NCBI GenBank assembly: GCA_964537555.1
Contig: CAZIAD010000013.1
Location: 1 to 64,000 of the forward strand
DNA length: 64,000 nucleotides
From: CAYRWR01 sp964537555
GTDB taxonomy: Bacteria; Spirochaetota; Brevinematia; Brevinematales; CAYRWR01
Direction of reading: 5' to 3'
Made by a program: the position numbers and the translations under genes. This document shows, piece by piece, positions 51,891 to 61,952 of the stretch; the stretch's first letter is position 1, and each line of letters opens with the position of its first letter. The notes under the pieces are model-generated. The model saw only the letters and a program-made list of their open reading frames with translations, ran no database searches and was not told where the DNA came from.

Positions 51891-53775
51891 AAAAGGGGAA
51901 TTCACTGAGGTTTTTTATGATCTTATCATAAGTAATAATATCCGCCACTCTTTTTAACATAGTGTTCAGGTCATTGTATTCCTGGGTGACATGATTCTTA
52001 CGGTCCAGTAATCGAAACAGATTCTGGTTTTGCAATAATAATCCGAAAACGAGGCAGATATGGACTATATACTGAATCACTTCTCTGGTACTCTTATTAC
52101 CGACCACCAGATCAGATATTATACGGGCATCCCAAAAAGGGATATAGGCCTGTTTTATTAATTCCACTGAGGGCGATAAGGGACTGAAATCTGTTGTTCC
52201 GGGACTCTTATCGGGATGTCGGTAATGTACCAGGATCTCAGACAGTTTTTTACCCAACTCCACAATAATATCGCCCAATTCTTCAATGATCTGGACCAGA
52301 CTCATCTCGGCAGATGAAGCGCCTTTGCCTTCCTTCTTCTTTTTCAGTGAAAGGAAGCGATTGAGAGTCATCTGTGGGCAGTTAAACAGTTCTTTATATA
52401 GTTTTTCCAAAAAAGAATGAGTTTTGGCTATTTCAAATCCGGCATACTCCTGGTCAAATATCTTTATAGTCCCAAAAGCTTCTATCTTTGTAAATCCTGT
52501 GAGAAAAACTTCAAAGTGATCCAGGAAACCACTGATAAAGCGAGGAATCAGTTTTTCCAACCTGGACTGGTCATTGTTAAAATCAAACTGTTCTTTATCG
52601 GACAGGATGGCATAAAATGCTGAAAGAATACGGAAATCATAACCTTCTTCATCTTCTTTAATGAATTTTACCAGAAAATGATAGACTTTTTCAATCTCGT
52701 ATTTTTCTCTGGCAAAATGCTCCAGAAGTTCGCTTTTCTGCCTGATAAACTGAGTGATCTGTATTTTCACCTTGGGATTACAGTCAAAATAAAAATTATT
52801 AATCACATTCTGGGTGTTTGTATTGAGAAGTTCCTTTAGGGTGATATACTTGCGGAACTTTACCATATTACAGGCTAATATAAAATAATAAAAAGAGGGT
52901 CGGGTCTCTTCCGGCAACAGTATTCGCCTTACCAGTAAACTTAGTCTGTCTGTTACTTCTTTGTCAAAAGCTGATTTTTTCATCATGCTGTCAATAGTAT
53001 TGATAATGAGCTCTGGATATTCCGGCTGCTGATAGCATACCAGAAATAATCTTTCCAGAGACAGCAGATTGTCCAGTACATGAGGGTTATTTAGATCCCA
53101 GGTATTAAACTTGGTATTGGCCAGGCTTATGCAGAGATCCTGGAACCTGACTATAAGATTGTATTCCTGTTTCTCCAGGACCTGCCACGCAATAGACAGC
53201 ATCTTATCCAGATAGGGATAGAGATCAGCTGCATCTTTTTGAATAATACTGAGGAGCTGATGCCTGAGATTGGCATCTACCCTGACCCGTGGGGGAAAAA
53301 ACCGGGCCACAATAGTGCGGGTTTCACGGGCAAATAGTTTTATCTTTTTAAACTCTCCAAACATAAAAAATAAATAAGGGAGACGAAACATCCTGCGTTT
53401 TATCTGATCCATATTTCTCATCGCAGCTTTATTGGTGATTATATGATTTTGAGTGAGAAGAGCCTGTACTCGTTTTTTATCGGCTGCATCTGAGCCTTCA
53501 CTTTCATAAAACGAATGTGTATTGATATCAGATGTGCTATCTGAGATGCTGATTGTTTGTTTGGTGTTTTTAGTTATAGCTTTGGCATTAGCCTGGGAGC
53601 ATTCTTCATCATAAAGGCTTATCTTCTGTATTTGATCTGAGATTTTAGGGGTAGAATTGAGGATCTTCTCAATAGCCTGATTCTGCTCCGGAGTCCTGCT
53701 CTTCTTCAGTAGCTGGCCCAGCTTTATATAATCATCACCCTGTGGTGACTGCGAATTGTTTTGCTGCTCATTCAT
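51889..53775 (-). CDS. large cytosolic protein of unknown function
   Basis: 628 residues from the ATG at 53775, with a GGGGAT 7-8 nt upstream. It is hydrophilic at the start (MNEQQNNSQSPQGDD) and helical after about residue 100, with many Leu/Phe-rich helices and no membrane segment or signal peptide. Parts such as LSLVQIIEELGDIIVELGKKLSEIL look like helical bundles. I do not recognise the family; its make-up reminds me of large uncharacterised spirochaetal proteins. It is transcribed alone, with 224 nt upstream that show no clear promoter. Confidence 0.6.
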   Translation of the reverse strand: MNEQQNNSQSPQGDDYIKLGQLLKKSRTPEQNQAIEKILNSTPKISDQIQKISLYDEECSQANAKAITKNTKQTISISDSTSDINTHSFYESEGSDAADKKRVQALLTQNHIITNKAAMRNMDQIKRRMFRLPYLFFMFGEFKKIKLFARETRTIVARFFPPRVRVDANLRHQLLSIIQKDAADLYPYLDKMLSIAWQVLEKQEYNLIVRFQDLCISLANTKFNTWDLNNPHVLDNLLSLERLFLVCYQQPEYPELIINTIDSMMKKSAFDKEVTDRLSLLVRRILLPEETRPSFYYFILACNMVKFRKYITLKELLNTNTQNVINNFYFDCNPKVKIQITQFIRQKSELLEHFAREKYEIEKVYHFLVKFIKEDEEGYDFRILSAFYAILSDKEQFDFNNDQSRLEKLIPRFISGFLDHFEVFLTGFTKIEAFGTIKIFDQEYAGFEIAKTHSFLEKLYKELFNCPQMTLNRFLSLKKKKEGKGASSAEMSLVQIIEELGDIIVELGKKLSEILVHYRHPDKSPGTTDFSPLSPSVELIKQAYIPFWDARIISDLVVGNKSTREVIQYIVHICLVFGLLLQNQNLFRLLDRKNHVTQEYNDLNTMLKRVADIITYDKIIKNLSEFPF

Positions 53776-53999
53776 TAACAAATCCCCGTTTTTGTTACTA
53801 CCCCGGATCATTCCCTGTATAATAGAAAAAAGCAGAGCCCTTCTTACATCCGGATTTCACCACACCCAGGAGCCTATCAAGTGTTAAGAACTCATTTAAT
53901 ATTACCCCTAATATAAATTATCGGTGAGGCAATACCCAATATTAAAATAAAAAGAAGATTCTATCAAAAAATATGGTAGAGTATAATAATGAAAAAAGA

Positions 54000-56900
54000 C
54001 TAAGGGACTAGATTTCCCCCAAAAACTGAGGCATCATGCAGATTGGTAGCCATGTTGAGCTGATAGACATTCGTCCTGTGAATATAACTAGCCGTTTCGG
54101 CATATATATTCAATGTAAAGTTTGTAATGAATACATTGTTTTGAATACTATGACCTATCATATCAACTCCGATCTCTCTGATTAACACACCCTGTATTGG
54201 ATCAAAACCAGATATGCTATTATTTACGATACTAACATGGTTATTCAATAGTGGGCCAAAAGAAATAGAGCTATAATCACTTATACATTGATTATTGGAT
54301 ATAATAGATGAATCCACAGAAATATAATCACAATCACTTACAAATAATGCAGAGCCATGATTCTGAGAAACATTGTTTATAATTTTAGAACTGATACTTA
54401 CATTTGTGGAAGATGAGATAAGGATTCCTCCGGCACTACTCTGTGAAATATTAGCAAAAATATCAGCCTGTATGTCCACCTGGTCCGATCCTACAATGAG
54501 TATCCCCCCGCCCCCCATTCCGGTGGCAAAGTTATTGGAATAATATCCCTGTAGTAAAATATTATATGAATTAGTGGAGATCATGATTCCCCCGCCGCCA
54601 GCGATTCCCGTGCCTTGTACAAAATTACCGCAGATCCGGCTGTTGACAGTAGTATTGCTCACTCCTTCCATGTAAATACCCCCACCGCCGGTGGTAAAAC
54701 TATTACCATTACTATACACTGCAGAGTCTATGGTGATACCTTCTGAAGAAATGAGGCACAACCCTGCCCCGTACATTCCGGCCCAGTTATGTTTGATGCT
54801 TCCATGAAAAGCTGAGTTACGCAGATTCTGTCCCAGTATACCTCCGCCTTTGCTGTTATTGATGGTATTGGTATTGGAATTCACTGTAGAGTAGACGATT
54901 ATGGATCTGCCCGAGACATACATACCGGCCCCATTCTGAGCCCGGTTTTTCAGCACATTACCATAAAAGTAGACATTGGTTGACATCAGCACGTGGGCTC
55001 CTCCTCCCAGCGAGGATGCCGTATTGCGGTCAATCAAAGAGTAGATCATTACATCATCTGCACCTGAGAGATAGAGCCCGGCTCCCAGATTTCCCAGGTT
55101 ATCGTGAATAGCTCCCCGTAATACAATAGACTGCCCTTTTAATATACCTATCCCACCACCCTTACCATCACCCGCAGTTCCGTAAGCATAATTGTAGCGG
55201 ATATCTGCCACAGGATTAAGGGTAAAAGAGTTAACGTTTTCCAAATACAATCCGCCCCCATTAAGAGACTGGTTGGAAATTATGGTGGAATATAAATTAA
55301 GATTCATCCCCCTGAATGAATAAAGGGCTCCGCCCGACTTTGAGGATGTATTAAAGGCAAATTTTCCATTGACTGCAATATTCATCACATTATCCAGATA
55401 AAGTCCGCCCCCAATATAAGCCTGGTTATGATGGATCAGGGCATCTAAGGTGAAATCTCTCCCGCTTTTCAGATAAACTGCCCCTCCATTAGTGGCCTGG
55501 TTGTTGTTAAAAACAGTAGAGCTGAGTAAATGGTCACTATCACCATTGGAAATGTATATCCCGCCTCCATTTGAAGAAATATTGTAATTTATAACAGCAT
55601 CTACCAGAGTGTTCCTGGTATTAATGAATATAATACCTCCCCCATTACGAGCACAGCTATTATACGCAATACTACCTGATAAGACATTATCAGTACCCAG
55701 TAATGCTATTCCTCCGCCACTGAATAGCGCTGAATTATTATAATTGATCATTTCCAGCTTATTGTTGTTGCCAGACCAATAGATCCCCCCTCCTTCTTCG
55801 GCGGAGGAATTGTATGCTACCAGGGCCTGAAAATAATTATTATTAGCCTGATTTGCATAGACCCCAGCACCTTTGGAATTGGCATTTCCGGCATCGTTAT
55901 TTGAAATCACTAATTCGGTAAAACGGCTGTTTATTACATTGTTCAGATAGAGTCCACCCCCCTGGTTCTCAGGGACCGTACCGCTGTTACCCTCTAATAT
56001 ATTCAATCTGTTGAGGTCAATATTATCAGCATTCTGTATCCTAATAATGTGCTCCAAAAAGCCCAGGCCATTTAATACCGTCTTTCCTGTCTGATTACCG
56101 GTAGCAGGATCCCAGCCTCCATATATGTGTATATTATTCCCTGAAAGGTTCAGGCCTGAGCCGGTATTATTTAATCCAAATCCCGGGGTGTAGTTACCCA
56201 TCAGAATAGCCACATTGGTCACTCCCAGGCTGCGGGCCCGGTTCACGGCGTGTTCTATATTGGCCAGAGGCTGATGGACAAATCCATGATTATTAGTGCT
56301 GCCTATAGGATTGGGTCCTACAAAGATGGCAGGGTATAATTCTACCACATTGGTCCTCACCGCTGCATTGAATGCCTGGTCATATACCGTGATGATATTT
56401 GTGACCACAGCCCCTCCCTTTACAGGATCACTACTGCCGGCATCATAGTAGGAAGTGGGATACCAGTTAATGATCTGGGTGTTGGTCATATTGGTTATGC
56501 CGCCCACTATTACATTTACTGATATGAATGCAATACCCGTCTCTGCATCACTGACATCTATCATATAATCAAAGTAATCACGGTTCGGTTCTATGCTCCC
56601 ATTAGCCGGAGTGAGTATATTAAAGACCGGAGGATTGGTATCCACATAAAAATGACGGGTGGTAAAATTGGTCTTGTTCATACTGGAAATGGCTCTCACA
56701 GTGACGGTATTGTCCTGGTTAGGACTGAGGCTGGTCAGGGAATTGGTCCAAAAGGTGAAATCAGAACTATTATTAAACATGTTTACCGTATTATAAGGGC
56801 CGCCATTTACGCTGATGGCTATATTGTTCAGGCTATATCCCACTCCCACCGTAGAGCGGCCATACATTTTGACCACAGACTGATTAGTGATATACCACGG

Positions 56901-57866
56901 CACCATGATCCTTATACTGGGGATGGTATCATCGACATTGACTGTGATAGACCTCAGGGGGGAATCATTGCCGGCCATATCCCGGGTCTGCGCATAAAGT
57001 ATATGGGGGCCATTAGTGAGGCCTAAAAACTCATCAGTGGTATACTGGCTAAAGCCATTGGTCCTGTAATTTCCGTTATCTACCCGGTATATAGTGCCTC
57101 TTATGGGGGACAGGCTGTCAGAGCTGTACAATTCAAGCAGCAGATCCCTGGGGACATCCGCCCCATCACTGGGACTGGTAAATATCACATTAGGAGCAAT
57201 ATTATCCCTCACTACTTTGAAGTATATCTCCCGGTCTACTCCCCGGTCACTGCTTGCCGTTACCCTGAGATCATTGGTAGTATTGGGCAGTAATCCTGCC
57301 GTGGCAGACCAGTTATTAATGCCACTCACTGTGAAAAATGAGGCGTCATTCATTCTTTCCAGGGTGATCTGTGATATGAAGCCCTGAGATATGGACGAAG
57401 TCCCCGCAAAGAACATGCTGACGGTATTAGTATAATAAAAATAATCAGGGGGGCTGGCCACGTAGAGAAATGGTGACACAATATCTACGTAAATACTTAA
57501 CTGTAAGGTAGTAGCGATATTAAAACGGTCATAGGCCCTGATAGTCAGGCTCTTGGTCCCCATACTGTAAAAGGGAACATTGACGTTAAAGGCCAGGGTC
57601 TGGGAAGATGCCGGGTTTTGCACAGTGATGACACCGTTTTCAGTCTGGATCTCGATACGGGATACCTGTGAGATATCAGTAGCATAACCGATCACATCCA
57701 CACTTCCACTGATAGTATCTCCATTGGTAGGTGACTGCAGATAAATACGGGGTCCGTTAAATTGTTCTGTGAGAAGAGGGTTGGAATAATCCCTGATGGA
57801 ACACGAAATGATTACTATGAGGGAAACAAAACCTACAGCAATAAGGGATTTTTTTATTATACGCAT
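54000..57866 (-). CDS. large lipoprotein with Ig-like domains and a parallel beta-helix
   Basis: 1288 residues. The signal peptide ends in a lipobox (VIISC near residue 22). Residues about 35-520 are four or five Ig-like units (GPRIYLQSPTNGDTISGSV, NVIFTSPSDGADVP, PPVFNILTPANGSIEP). From about 540 a DUF1565-like start (HQPLANIEHAVNRARSLG, INILEGN-type turns) opens a beta-helix of some 25 coils with a recurrent GGGIY/GGALY/GGGIL motif followed by NN or NS. This recalls chlamydial polymorphic outer-membrane protein repeats. It is probably displayed on the cell surface as an adhesin or polysaccharide-binding protein. GAGG precedes the ATG. Confidence 0.85.
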   Translation of the reverse strand: MRIIKKSLIAVGFVSLIVIISCSIRDYSNPLLTEQFNGPRIYLQSPTNGDTISGSVDVIGYATDISQVSRIEIQTENGVITVQNPASSQTLAFNVNVPFYSMGTKSLTIRAYDRFNIATTLQLSIYVDIVSPFLYVASPPDYFYYTNTVSMFFAGTSSISQGFISQITLERMNDASFFTVSGINNWSATAGLLPNTTNDLRVTASSDRGVDREIYFKVVRDNIAPNVIFTSPSDGADVPRDLLLELYSSDSLSPIRGTIYRVDNGNYRTNGFSQYTTDEFLGLTNGPHILYAQTRDMAGNDSPLRSITVNVDDTIPSIRIMVPWYITNQSVVKMYGRSTVGVGYSLNNIAISVNGGPYNTVNMFNNSSDFTFWTNSLTSLSPNQDNTVTVRAISSMNKTNFTTRHFYVDTNPPVFNILTPANGSIEPNRDYFDYMIDVSDAETGIAFISVNVIVGGITNMTNTQIINWYPTSYYDAGSSDPVKGGAVVTNIITVYDQAFNAAVRTNVVELYPAIFVGPNPIGSTNNHGFVHQPLANIEHAVNRARSLGVTNVAILMGNYTPGFGLNNTGSGLNLSGNNIHIYGGWDPATGNQTGKTVLNGLGFLEHIIRIQNADNIDLNRLNILEGNSGTVPENQGGGLYLNNVINSRFTELVISNNDAGNANSKGAGVYANQANNNYFQALVAYNSSAEEGGGIYWSGNNNKLEMINYNNSALFSGGGIALLGTDNVLSGSIAYNSCARNGGGIIFINTRNTLVDAVINYNISSNGGGIYISNGDSDHLLSSTVFNNNQATNGGAVYLKSGRDFTLDALIHHNQAYIGGGLYLDNVMNIAVNGKFAFNTSSKSGGALYSFRGMNLNLYSTIISNQSLNGGGLYLENVNSFTLNPVADIRYNYAYGTAGDGKGGGIGILKGQSIVLRGAIHDNLGNLGAGLYLSGADDVMIYSLIDRNTASSLGGGAHVLMSTNVYFYGNVLKNRAQNGAGMYVSGRSIIVYSTVNSNTNTINNSKGGGILGQNLRNSAFHGSIKHNWAGMYGAGLCLISSEGITIDSAVYSNGNSFTTGGGGIYMEGVSNTTVNSRICGNFVQGTGIAGGGGIMISTNSYNILLQGYYSNNFATGMGGGGILIVGSDQVDIQADIFANISQSSAGGILISSSTNVSISSKIINNVSQNHGSALFVSDCDYISVDSSIISNNQCISDYSSISFGPLLNNHVSIVNNSISGFDPIQGVLIREIGVDMIGHSIQNNVFITNFTLNIYAETASYIHRTNVYQLNMATNLHDASVFGGNLVP

Positions 57867-57965
57867 TCAAACCTCATATATAATACCGGCATTATACTCA
57901 CAAATGTGAAATACAAACCTATATAGTTTTAATATAGCATCCTTTTTATGCTTTTCAAAAAAATC

Positions 57966-59495
57966 CTATCTATTCGATTCCAGTATTTTAAAACTTTCAG
58001 GGATTAGGGATAGTATGTCTCCTGGCAAAGCCGAACGGCTGCTGTACAGAGAGGCATATCTGTCTGCACAAAGGCCCAGCACATAAGAAGCAATCTTTCC
58101 GGCCTCTAGCCCACTGTGCCCGCTGGCCATCAGGCCTGCCCCTATCCCGGCCAGTATATCTCCACTTCCCCCTTTGGCCAATGTATCATTGCCTGTACTA
58201 TTATACCATATATCGTTTTTATCACAAGTCATACTCACACTATCTTTCAGGATTAGGACACAGTCGTAGTCCCTGCAAAACTCCTGACTGGCCCTTACTT
58301 TATTGCTCCTGATCTCCTCCACAGTACGGCCCGTCAGGCGGGAAAACTCTTTGAGATGGGGCGTCAGTACTTTAGATGAAGGGCATTGTTTTAATGCTTC
58401 TTTCAGAATATCCTTCTCAGCAATAATGTTCAATGCATCGGCATCCAGGATGAGATGGGCCGGCGCGTACTCCAAAATGCTCCCCAAAAGGCTCTCCTGT
58501 TCCGGGCCCCGGCCCCAGCCGCAGCCCATCAGGATAGTCTGAATATTCTTCTCTCCTATAAAGTCCATGATCTGTTCAGGACTGTCATGCAGTAGCAGCA
58601 TGAGCTCTGGGAAGGGAGCAAATAATGCCTCTTGTCCTGACTGGGCTGAGACTGTGACCAGGCCGGCTCCAGACCTGTAGGCTGCCTGACCGGCATGTAC
58701 CACAGCACCAGTCATACCTGTCTGGCCCCCTATTATCAGTACATGACCATAATCTCCCTTATGGCTATAGGCTGGTCTCTTTATAAGATGCTGCGCTACA
58801 TCAGATTTCTGGACCAGCATGATGTTCAGGCTTTCATCCTCCATTAAAGGAGCAGGAAAGCCAATATCAGCCACAAATAATCGCCCTGTCCTGGATTTCC
58901 CGGGGTAATCGACCTGGCACAGCTTAGGTGCCCCAAAAGTGACGGTGGCATGAGCCTGTACGCTATCCTCCACTGTCTGAGTATCTGCGTTGAGGCCTGA
59001 GGCTATGTCCAAACTGATTACCAGGGGAATACGGTTAATATCTGCTACTACCAACCCATGGAAATCATCCAGGCAGCCGTGAAAACCTATACCGAATATT
59101 GCATCTATTACTACATCAAAAGGGCCGGAATCCTGTATAAACTTCTGCCATTCTTCAATATTGAGGCAATGAATAAGGGTCAGATCCTGAGATTTAAGTA
59201 GTTGATAGTTTTGTGCCTTATCCCCTGATGCAGACTCCATATCACAGAGATAACACACTGTCACCCTGACTTTGTTTTGGGCCATATATCGGGCCAGGAC
59301 GGCTCCGTCGCCCCCGTTATTTCCCCCGCCGCACACTATCAGTACTGACTTATCCATATAGGCTGAATACTGTGAACTGATGATGGTAAAACTCTTTTTA
59401 CCGGCATTTTCCATCAGTGTGCCTGAAGGGATAGAGTACTGTGTACTGCTCCTGCTATCAATGGAACGTGCCTGATCACTGCTTAATACTTTCAT
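57966..59495 (-). CDS. nnr: bifunctional NAD(P)HX epimerase/dehydratase
   Basis: 509 residues. The N-terminal YjeF_N part (LIVCGGGNNGGDGAVLARYM-like NNGGDG motif near residue 58) epimerises damaged NAD(P)H hydrate. The C-terminal ribokinase-like part restores NAD(P)H using ADP: HKGDYGHVLIIGGQTGMTGA near 240 and KGGSGDILAGIGAGLMASG near 445. Both halves look intact, so one protein does both steps. The start is 12 nt after the dapB stop, so the two are in one transcript. Confidence 0.95.
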   Translation of the reverse strand: MKVLSSDQARSIDSRSSTQYSIPSGTLMENAGKKSFTIISSQYSAYMDKSVLIVCGGGNNGGDGAVLARYMAQNKVRVTVCYLCDMESASGDKAQNYQLLKSQDLTLIHCLNIEEWQKFIQDSGPFDVVIDAIFGIGFHGCLDDFHGLVVADINRIPLVISLDIASGLNADTQTVEDSVQAHATVTFGAPKLCQVDYPGKSRTGRLFVADIGFPAPLMEDESLNIMLVQKSDVAQHLIKRPAYSHKGDYGHVLIIGGQTGMTGAVVHAGQAAYRSGAGLVTVSAQSGQEALFAPFPELMLLLHDSPEQIMDFIGEKNIQTILMGCGWGRGPEQESLLGSILEYAPAHLILDADALNIIAEKDILKEALKQCPSSKVLTPHLKEFSRLTGRTVEEIRSNKVRASQEFCRDYDCVLILKDSVSMTCDKNDIWYNSTGNDTLAKGGSGDILAGIGAGLMASGHSGLEAGKIASYVLGLCADRYASLYSSRSALPGDILSLIPESFKILESNR

Positions 59496-59507
59496 AAAAA
59501 GTGGGGT

Positions 59508-60293
59508 TTAAAAACCCAGTACATCTTCCATAGTGAAGAAGCCTTTTTTATGCTGACTCAGGAACTTAGCCGCTCTGATCGCACCCAGGGAGAAAGTAGC
59601 CCGGGAGGATGCCTTATGGGTCAGCTCGATACGTTCCCCGATGCCGGCAAATAACACAGTATGATCTCCTACAATATCTCCCCCTCTCACGGCGTGGACT
59701 CCGATCTCACGGGCTGGACGGGCCCCCACCATACCCTCACGGCCGTAGACTACTTCTTCAGTCTGGTAGACTTCTTTGAGGACATTCAGTAGCTTTATAG
59801 CTGTACCTGAGGGAGAGTCTTTTTTCATACGGTGATGGGATTCGATGATCTCGGCATCAAAGCCGGATTTTAAGACTTCACCGGCTATCTGGCTTAAGCG
59901 TGCCAGCAGATTTATACCAACAGAATAGTTAGGGGCCCATATTACCGGGACAGACAAGGCTGCTTTTTCCAGAATATCCATATTATTGAGCCCGGTCGTA
60001 CCCACTACCAGGCCTATTTTATTCTCTGTGGCAAACTTAACATTAGCCTCCAGAGCTTTGGGAGAGGAAAAATCAATGATGATATCTGCAGTTTTATCAC
60101 AGAGATTAATGTCATCGGAGAGAGAAATGCCCAGAGTACCTATACCGGAAACATCACCGGCATCCTTCCCGATCAGGGGGTGTCCGGAAAACTCTACAGC
60201 CCCACATATGGATGTATCCGGATCATCCTTGATGGACTGCATATTACTGATACCCATTCGCCCGGCGGCTCCGGTCACGATTATTTTTATCAT
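59508..60293 (-). CDS. dapB: 4-hydroxy-tetrahydrodipicolinate reductase
   Basis: 261 residues from the ATG at 60293; GGAGG lies 7 nt ahead, while an ATG six bases upstream is too close to it. It catalyses the NAD(P)H-dependent step of lysine and diaminopimelate synthesis, needed for peptidoglycan. The motifs are TGAAGRMG at residues 8-15, VVGTTG near 100 and the catalytic ESHHRMKKDSPSGTA near 150. A TATAAT on the minus strand (60332-60327) is the likely -10 box. Followed by the nnr gene. Confidence 0.96.
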   Translation of the reverse strand: MIKIIVTGAAGRMGISNMQSIKDDPDTSICGAVEFSGHPLIGKDAGDVSGIGTLGISLSDDINLCDKTADIIIDFSSPKALEANVKFATENKIGLVVGTTGLNNMDILEKAALSVPVIWAPNYSVGINLLARLSQIAGEVLKSGFDAEIIESHHRMKKDSPSGTAIKLLNVLKEVYQTEEVVYGREGMVGARPAREIGVHAVRGGDIVGDHTVLFAGIGERIELTHKASSRATFSLGAIRAAKFLSQHKKGFFTMEDVLGF

Positions 60294-60407
60294 CCTCATT
60301 CCTCCAAAGTATTTTTGAACTCCTATATTATACAAGATATTCGCAGAACTGGAAATTTTAGTCATGAAATTCAATAAAATTATATAGGATAACCACTTAA
60401 TTAAGAC

Positions 60408-60435
60408 TTGACAATACAGACAGATAAATTAAGAT
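60408..60435 (+). promoter_or_regulatory. promoter upstream of the 60474-61943 gene and recG
   Basis: TTGACA at 60408-60413, 16-bp spacer, TAAGAT at 60430-60435, 38 nt before the ATG. Confidence 0.5.
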
Positions 60436-60473
60436 ATACTATATATAATACTTACGGGGAACGGTGCTGATTT

Positions 60474-61943
60474 ATGGGGAAATTATACGATGCTTTACCA
60501 GACAGTTTTATGAAAAAAGTCCTGGTGGACGTAAATCCTGACATAGTCGAAAAACTGTTAACACTTAAAGAAAAATATCGTACTGTCACAGATAAAGAAG
60601 AAAAAGTGATCTATAAAGAAAGACTTTCCAGTGCATTCTGGGATGTATATATGGAGATCGCCAAGACTATCAATCCTAATCTTCCCCAGGCAAAACGATT
60701 GTTTCTGCGATACGGCCTACTGGATCTTAAGTATCTGTCCGCTGAAGATCAGAAACTGATCCTGCAGCAAAAGTATGAGGGTATGGACTCGGAAGATTCC
60801 ATATATTATCTGGATGAATGGCTCCAGGCTATAGCACTGGGCCAGATCAAACCCAGTATCACTGATGAACAGCCCAAAAAAAAGGCGAAAGAAGGAAAAG
60901 ATACCAGTGCTGCCCAGGCTAAACTGGAACGTATGAGCGGCGCGGTAGAAGCGGAAAGACGTAATTACCAGAGTCTGCTGGAACAACGCCATATGCTGGA
61001 ACAGGGCTTAAACTCTCTGGTATCTATCATTTCCACTCATTCACAGGACCCCATTATGAGTGCTGATTCCATATACTCAGATGACCAGGTCTCAAAACTG
61101 GATGAGATCGCAGAAACCAGCCGAAACCTGAAACGAGTCCAAAAAGAGATGAATATCACCCGGAACTCACTGGCCAATAAAATGGAAGAATTAAATGAGC
61201 TGGAACGTCAGACCGGTATAAACACATCCGGTGGTGAAGCCATTACTTATGAAATTGATGAACATACACTGGAAAGCGAAGTCGGTGCCATCCGTCAGAT
61301 GATCAAAATGTGTGTAGGCAGACAGGGAAATCATTTCCCCATCCTGGCCTCACCTCTGCTCCCTAAAGAGACCCGTGATTACAATTTCAAGGATCAAATG
61401 CTGAACCGTATGCTGGAAGTCGAACAGATGGACCCTTCTATCTATGCCCGTACTTACAGACAAAACACCAATCGTATCCTTCCCTATGTACTTCTGGTAC
61501 CTGGATATGGTAATATGGGCATCTGCTGGGAGCCTTATGATAAGTATAATAAAGCCACCTCTAAAGGAAGGCTGGCTGTGCCTATTTTCTGCAGAAACCC
61601 CAAGATCACGATTGCCATGGCGATGGGGGACTTCCGCTGGCAGACTGCCAAGGAACTGGCATCCTATCACTGGATGGATGAAGGCCTCACGGGCAGATAC
61701 TATGAGTATACTCAGGCAGTGCGAGTTAAAGGAGATATCAAGCTTTCCTTTATAGAAGATTATATTCTCTGGCTTACTAAAGAATCGGAAGGCATTCAGA
61801 AACTGCATAAAGATTCCCGTTACATATTCTGGCGTTTTGTGCCCTTCCCTGACAAGCTTAAAGAAGAGCTCAGTCTCAAAGGTTATTACTACAATGATCT
61901 TTACAAGAAAGAACTCAGTTTCCGCATGTCTCAAGGTTATTAA
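60474..61943 (+). CDS. coiled-coil protein of unknown function upstream of recG
   Basis: 489 residues, cytosolic. The N-terminal 125 residues are helical, then a Lys/Ala-rich linker (PKKKAKEGKD) and a coiled coil from about residue 145 to 265 (AKLERMSGAVEAERRNYQSL, KMEELNELERQT). The C-terminal 200 residues are more globular and conserved-looking (PYVLLVPGYGNMGICWEPYD, RLAVPIFCRNPKITIAMAMG, HWMDEGLTGRYYEY). I do not recognise it beyond an impression of spirochaetal proteins. recG starts 9 nt after its stop, so the two are in one operon. Confidence 0.65.
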   Translation: MGKLYDALPDSFMKKVLVDVNPDIVEKLLTLKEKYRTVTDKEEKVIYKERLSSAFWDVYMEIAKTINPNLPQAKRLFLRYGLLDLKYLSAEDQKLILQQKYEGMDSEDSIYYLDEWLQAIALGQIKPSITDEQPKKKAKEGKDTSAAQAKLERMSGAVEAERRNYQSLLEQRHMLEQGLNSLVSIISTHSQDPIMSADSIYSDDQVSKLDEIAETSRNLKRVQKEMNITRNSLANKMEELNELERQTGINTSGGEAITYEIDEHTLESEVGAIRQMIKMCVGRQGNHFPILASPLLPKETRDYNFKDQMLNRMLEVEQMDPSIYARTYRQNTNRILPYVLLVPGYGNMGICWEPYDKYNKATSKGRLAVPIFCRNPKITIAMAMGDFRWQTAKELASYHWMDEGLTGRYYEYTQAVRVKGDIKLSFIEDYILWLTKESEGIQKLHKDSRYIFWRFVPFPDKLKEELSLKGYYYNDLYKKELSFRMSQGY

Positions 61944-61952
61944 AGGAAGCAG

